Positions 60,258-64,000 of a stretch of 64,000 nt of DNA are shown here, one piece after another. Below the pieces are notes generated by a model. The model did no database searches, was not told the origin of the DNA, and saw only the letters and a program-made list of their open reading frames with translations. The DNA comes from Dryomyza anilis (Eukaryota > Arthropoda > Insecta > Diptera > Dryomyzidae), in contig OX638130.1 of the NCBI GenBank assembly GCA_951804985.1, forward strand, positions 7,355,259-7,419,258, given 5' to 3'. The translations under genes were made by a program, and so were the position numbers. Numbering within the stretch: the first letter of the stretch is position 1; each line of letters opens with the position of its first letter.

Positions 60258-60857
60258 TAGGGTGTATGCCAATTTGACTAAATTGCTGACTAACCGAAAT
60301 GTTGTCGGTAATGCAGTGTTCGACTTTTCAATTTAGGGAGTGTGCCATTTCGACTAAATTGCTGACTAAACTAAATTTTGTCGGTAATGCAGTGTTAGAC
60401 TTTTCAATTTAGCAAATTTACGAGCAGACTAAATTGAATTAAATTGGAAGATATCAAACAGACATATGATAATTGATTTATTAGGGACTTTAACGTTACC
60501 GAATGGCGATTGAATCAAAGCCATTCGGTAACCGGTTATTGTAAAAGTATCTAATAAATCGATTGTCATATGTCTGTGTGATGTCTTCCATTTCAGTTCA
60601 AATTAGTCTGCTCGAAAATTTACTAAATTAAAAAGTCACTACATTACCGACAAAATTTAGTTTAGTCAGCCATTTAGTCGAACTCGCACATACCATTTTC
60701 GAACAGACTAAATTTAAATAAATTGGATGAGAGCAAACAGACATTTGATAATCGATTGATTATGGACTTAAACAATTACTGGTTACCGAATGGAGATCGA
60801 ATGAAAATCCGATCAAATTAGTTTAGTTAGCTATTTAGTCAAATTCGCACACACCCT
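60258..60857. mobile_element. Nested cluster of GGGTGTGTGCGAATT-family elements
   Basis: At least three family members abut: a truncated left part (60258-60334, AGGGTGTATGCC), the 360-bp palindrome 60335-60694, and a right part ending TCAAATTCGCACACACCCT at 60857. Each has GTCGGTAATGCAGTG or its complement. Confidence 0.85.
60335..60694. mobile_element. 360-bp near-palindromic member of the family
   Basis: The left half AGGGAGTGTGCCATTTCGAC ... TTTTGTCGGTAATGCAGTG ... GACATATGATAATTGATTTA ... TTACCGAATGGC is mirrored by GCCATTCGGTAACCGG ... TAAATCGATTGTCATATGTC ... CACTACATTACCGACAAAA ... TTTAGTCGAACTCGCACATA. The centre lies near 60514. The arms are about 170 bp. Confidence 0.9.
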
Positions 60858-60948
60858 TAAAACCAAGTTGTTTAAAGTTATCGGTAATGTAGTGTTCTTG
60901 GTGCTTTAATTACAAAAATACTTTATTATCGACAACTTCAAATTATTT

Positions 60949-61401
60949 AGGATGTGTGCAAGTTTGTCTAAATTTGTATACTTGCTGGATTTTATATGTA
61001 ATGCACTGTTTGGCATAACCCTATAATTTTATGACGATATTTACAAGAACACTATATTACCGACAACTTCAAATTATTTAGAATGTGTGCAAGTTTGGCT
61101 AAATTTTAATATTTCTTAGATATTATATGTAATGCACTGTTTGACATAACCCTATAATTTTATGACGATATTTGCACTGCTTTACTGAGAATTTTCAATA
61201 ATTTGGCGTGTGTGCGAATTTGGACTAAATTTGAGTGAATATTCTAAATATCCAGTGAACTGCAACAAGGTGATGTGGTCATTGTATTATGATGGTAAAC
61301 GCTGCATTATCAACCACTTACAAAATGTCAGCAATTTTGTCAAATTCGCACACACCCTTCTTAGTGTAGTCTTCAAATTTATACAAACGCGCACACACCC
61401 T
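60949..61401. mobile_element. Decayed, partly duplicated elements of the same or a sister family
   Basis: GGATGTGTGCAAGTTTGTCT at 60950 and GAATGTGTGCAAGTTTGGCT near 61081 start two similar blocks (offset about 131). Both contain ATTATATGTAATGCACTGTT and CATAACCCTATAATTTTATG. A GGCGTGTGTGCGAATTTGGA start lies near 61204. Right ends CAAATTCGCACACACCCTT (about 61341-61359) and CGCGCACACACCCT (about 61388-61401) follow. Confidence 0.7.
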
Positions 61402-61689
61402 CTAAATAACTCTTTAAAACACATAAAATAATAAATAAATGTAATGTACACAGGTTTTCAATATTTACAAAAAGTTTTTATGTTTTGTTTTTCCATTAAT
61501 AAAAAGAATTTCGAAATTATTCCAAATTATTTTGAAAAATTTATATGACAATTTATGAAAATGTATGTAACTTTTTTTATACATATGTTGTATGAGAAAA
61601 CGATGTAAGTGAATATATAAATAAATATTGAGACTCTATTGAAAATAATTTTTAAGTTGTTTTATTTTTTAAACAAAACTGCGAATGAC

Positions 61690-62540
61690 ATAATGATTAG
61701 TCGGTATATCAAGAGTATATCCCCACCAGTATAACTAGTTGGAAACTGGTTGAATTATGGAGTACATCACTAACAGTAGAACTAGTCGAAAACTCGTCTT
61801 TATCCATAAAACTAGTCAAAAACTTGTCGGTTTCTGGTAGGAAATATATCTTCACCAATTCAAATTGGTTGGCTTCTGCTAGGGATTTCCGGATCATAAA
61901 CTAGTCGGAAGCTGGTCGGTGTTTGGTAGGTATTTCAAGAGTATATCTGGTCACATTTTGAAATGAATATGAAGGCATTTTCAATACATATTGTTTGAAA
62001 GATTTTTTCTAGACAAATAGTTGCATTTTTCATTTGATGGCACAATCAAAACAAAACATGCTTAAAATACACGAAAAAGTTTATGTATTCGACAAAAATA
62101 TGCGTGCATAATACGAATAAACTTTCGTAAAGTTACGAAATATATTTGATTATTGAGAGAGCTCATTTAATATTATAATATAGTTTTAGTTTTCAGTTTC
62201 CAAGCAGTTTCTGCCTAGCTTTCAATTAAAAAAATTGATTAGAACCCCGTCAGAAACTGTGCAGTTTTATTAACTAGTTTTTAGTAGGAAACTTAGAAAT
62301 ACATCTATCCAGTTACTGGTCTGTTTCGGGCCATTTAGCTAGTTTACCGTCCAGAATCCAAAGGGGTTTATTGGCTTGTTTCTGCAAGTTACTGGTAGGT
62401 TTACTGGTTTACTTGCCAAAAACTACACAGGTGTCACGTAAAACTAGCTGCATACGTAAAGAAATTGTTACTTGGGAACAATCTCAGACTATTCTCAGGG
62501 TTTGTATATTGGCTGTTGGGTTGACTGGTTGATGTATTAA
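61690..62540. repeat. Diverged repeat with AACTAGTCGGAAACTGGT phrases
   Basis: Phrases AACTAGTTGGAAACTGGTTG, AACTAGTCGAAAACTCGTC and AAACTAGTCGGAAGCTGGTC recur at 61733-61925, and weaker forms (GTTACTGGTCTGTTT, TTACTGGTAGGTTTACTGG) at 62270-62540. The minus-strand 62-codon frame follows the repeat. Confidence 0.65.
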
Positions 62541-62941
62541 CTAGATTTCCTCGAAATTCACAATAAAAATGCTTTCAATTAAAATTCACAATAAAAAATA
62601 AATTTTCATTAAAAAAAAATTCAAAATAAAAATACAACAAATATCTGCATGAAATTTAATTGTTCACTGGAATTTTGTTTTTTGGTAACTTTTTGAAAAT
62701 TTTAAATTTTCACAAATTTTCCAATAAACAATTAAAATTTAAATTCTTTATGAAAATTTAAGGTTTTTATGAACATTTTAATAACTGCTACAAATTTGAT
62801 GAATTGATGAAAATTAAATTTGTTGAAAATTTAAATGAAACTTTAAATTTTTAGGGAACATTTTAGGGAACAAAAAAATTTGAATTATTGGTCAAAATTT
62901 AAATAATATGTGAAAATTGTAATCTACAATAAAAAAAATAT

Positions 62942-63076
62942 TGGCGCATAATCATAGACAATTTAAAGTCGACTTTAAAAATAAATTCGATTTTTTTGAC
63001 AAATTTTGTATAGAATATAATGTCAAAAATCTGATTTTAAATTTAAAGTTGACTTTAATTCTATGATTATGCGCCA
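62942..63076. mobile_element. Small MITE, 135 bp, strong terminal inverted repeats
   Basis: Left end TGGCGCATAATCATAGACAA, right end TTCTATGATTATGCGCCA. Pairing continues with TTTAAAGTCGACTTTAAA against TTTAAAGTTGACTTTAA, and with GATTTTTTTGACA against TGTCAAAAATC. The centre is about 30 bp of AT-rich DNA. The target duplication is not clear. Confidence 0.88.
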
Positions 63077-64000
63077 TTAACTCTAATTTGTTTTCAAATT
63101 TTCAAGTTATAGTAAAAATTGTAATTTCTTAAAATTTTAATTTCTTCAAATTTTAAATTTTTAAATTTTTGCTGAACATTTAAAATCACAAACACATTCA
63201 TGAGAACTGCCTATGTTTTTGCACATATATCAAATTGTTCAACACATTGAAAGATTTGCATACATCCAAACTTTGAATTTAAGCAAATGATCTGAAATCT
63301 GTTTTGTTGATCTTCAGCAAAATTCATATTTTTGGCATTCACTTGATTTTTAACTAATTCTTATGCCATGATAACTTAAATATTTTTGAATAATGAAAAA
63401 TAGTTTTACATTAAAAAAAAAAAAACTTAAATTACAAATTTGTACATTCAAAATTTTAATATTTCTTTAAATTAAAAACAAAATATCCAAAACATTATAA
63501 TGATTATTTTGAAATATAGTAATATAAACAAAAATAAACATTTATTTTAAAAATTAGAAATTAAATCAAAATTAACAATTTATTTTCAAAAAAATTCAAT
63601 TTTTTTAAAATTATAAAATTTAATTTAATCTTATGATATTTATTGTCAAAAACATTTATAATCAAAGTTAAAATTTGATTTTTCAAAAAATTTCAATTAT
63701 ATTTTTTTATCGATGAGTAAATGATAAAAAAATAAAAATGTAATCAACAAATAATAATATTATGAAATAGTTGAATGTTGAGAAGACTTTTGCTTGTATA
63801 TGCTTATTTTGGTTATGCTTTTAGAAAATATTCATAAGAAAAAAAGTACAACGAAAATTTATTACATTTAATTTATTTATTTATGATTTATGGTTATCAA
63901 GACCATGGTTATATAGTCCAAACTTCAATAAAAATATTTTAAAAAATGCAAAAAATATTAACATGATCGTTCATATATTTTTATGCCAACACTGTATATA
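63077..64000. other. AT-rich flank, no gene seen
   Basis: Low-complexity AT-rich sequence with AAATTTTAAATTT phrases. No open frame or element was recognised. Confidence 0.7.

Overview
The window is intronic, exonic and 3'-flanking DNA of one large animal gene, read on the + strand. I identify it as Fasciclin II (Fas2), the insect NCAM-type neural cell adhesion protein. The exons encode five immunoglobulin domains, two fibronectin type III domains, one membrane span and a cytoplasmic tail ending in Ser-Ala-Val. The protein is very close to my memory of Drosophila Fas2, and the sequence is strongly AT-rich, so the host is probably a higher fly (Schizophora, perhaps a tephritid). The species cannot be fixed from the sequence alone. 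The signal-peptide exon and promoter lie upstream of base 1.

Layout: 1-15132 is the end of an upstream intron. Coding exons are 15133-15307, a small in-frame cassette exon 17016-17069, 31000-31163, 41399-41523, 41591-43081, 43295-43478, 53911-54112, 55042-55164 and 58228-58351. All junctions were checked for GT/AG and phase. Reading past the donor at 43479 gives a GPI-type ending (stop at 43694-43696). The 41-codon exon 55042-55164 is an in-frame cassette. Two further C-termini look possible: a terminal exon at 54394-54493, and read-through of the 55042 exon to a stop at 55205-55207, which ends in a PPSY-containing peptide. One gene could therefore make a GPI-anchored form and several transmembrane forms with different tails.

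The introns (about 15.7, 10.2 and 10.4 kb for the largest) are filled with degenerate tandem repeats of many kinds, with units from 11 bp to a few hundred bp. They also hold several non-autonomous inverted-repeat elements: a 220-bp TA-flanked MITE in two copies (one with a matching empty site in a neighbouring duplicate), a 0.93-kb element built of alternating inverted modules, a 1-kb foldback element, and a family with GGGTGTGTGCGAATT ends. That family is concentrated in the last intron and just downstream of the gene, and includes a 360-bp near-palindromic copy.

After the stop at 58351 come the 3' UTR and non-coding, repeat-rich flank to the end. No second protein gene, no rRNA, no intact tRNA gene and no CRISPR array was found. 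Most open frames outside the exons are products of low-complexity AT-rich sequence.
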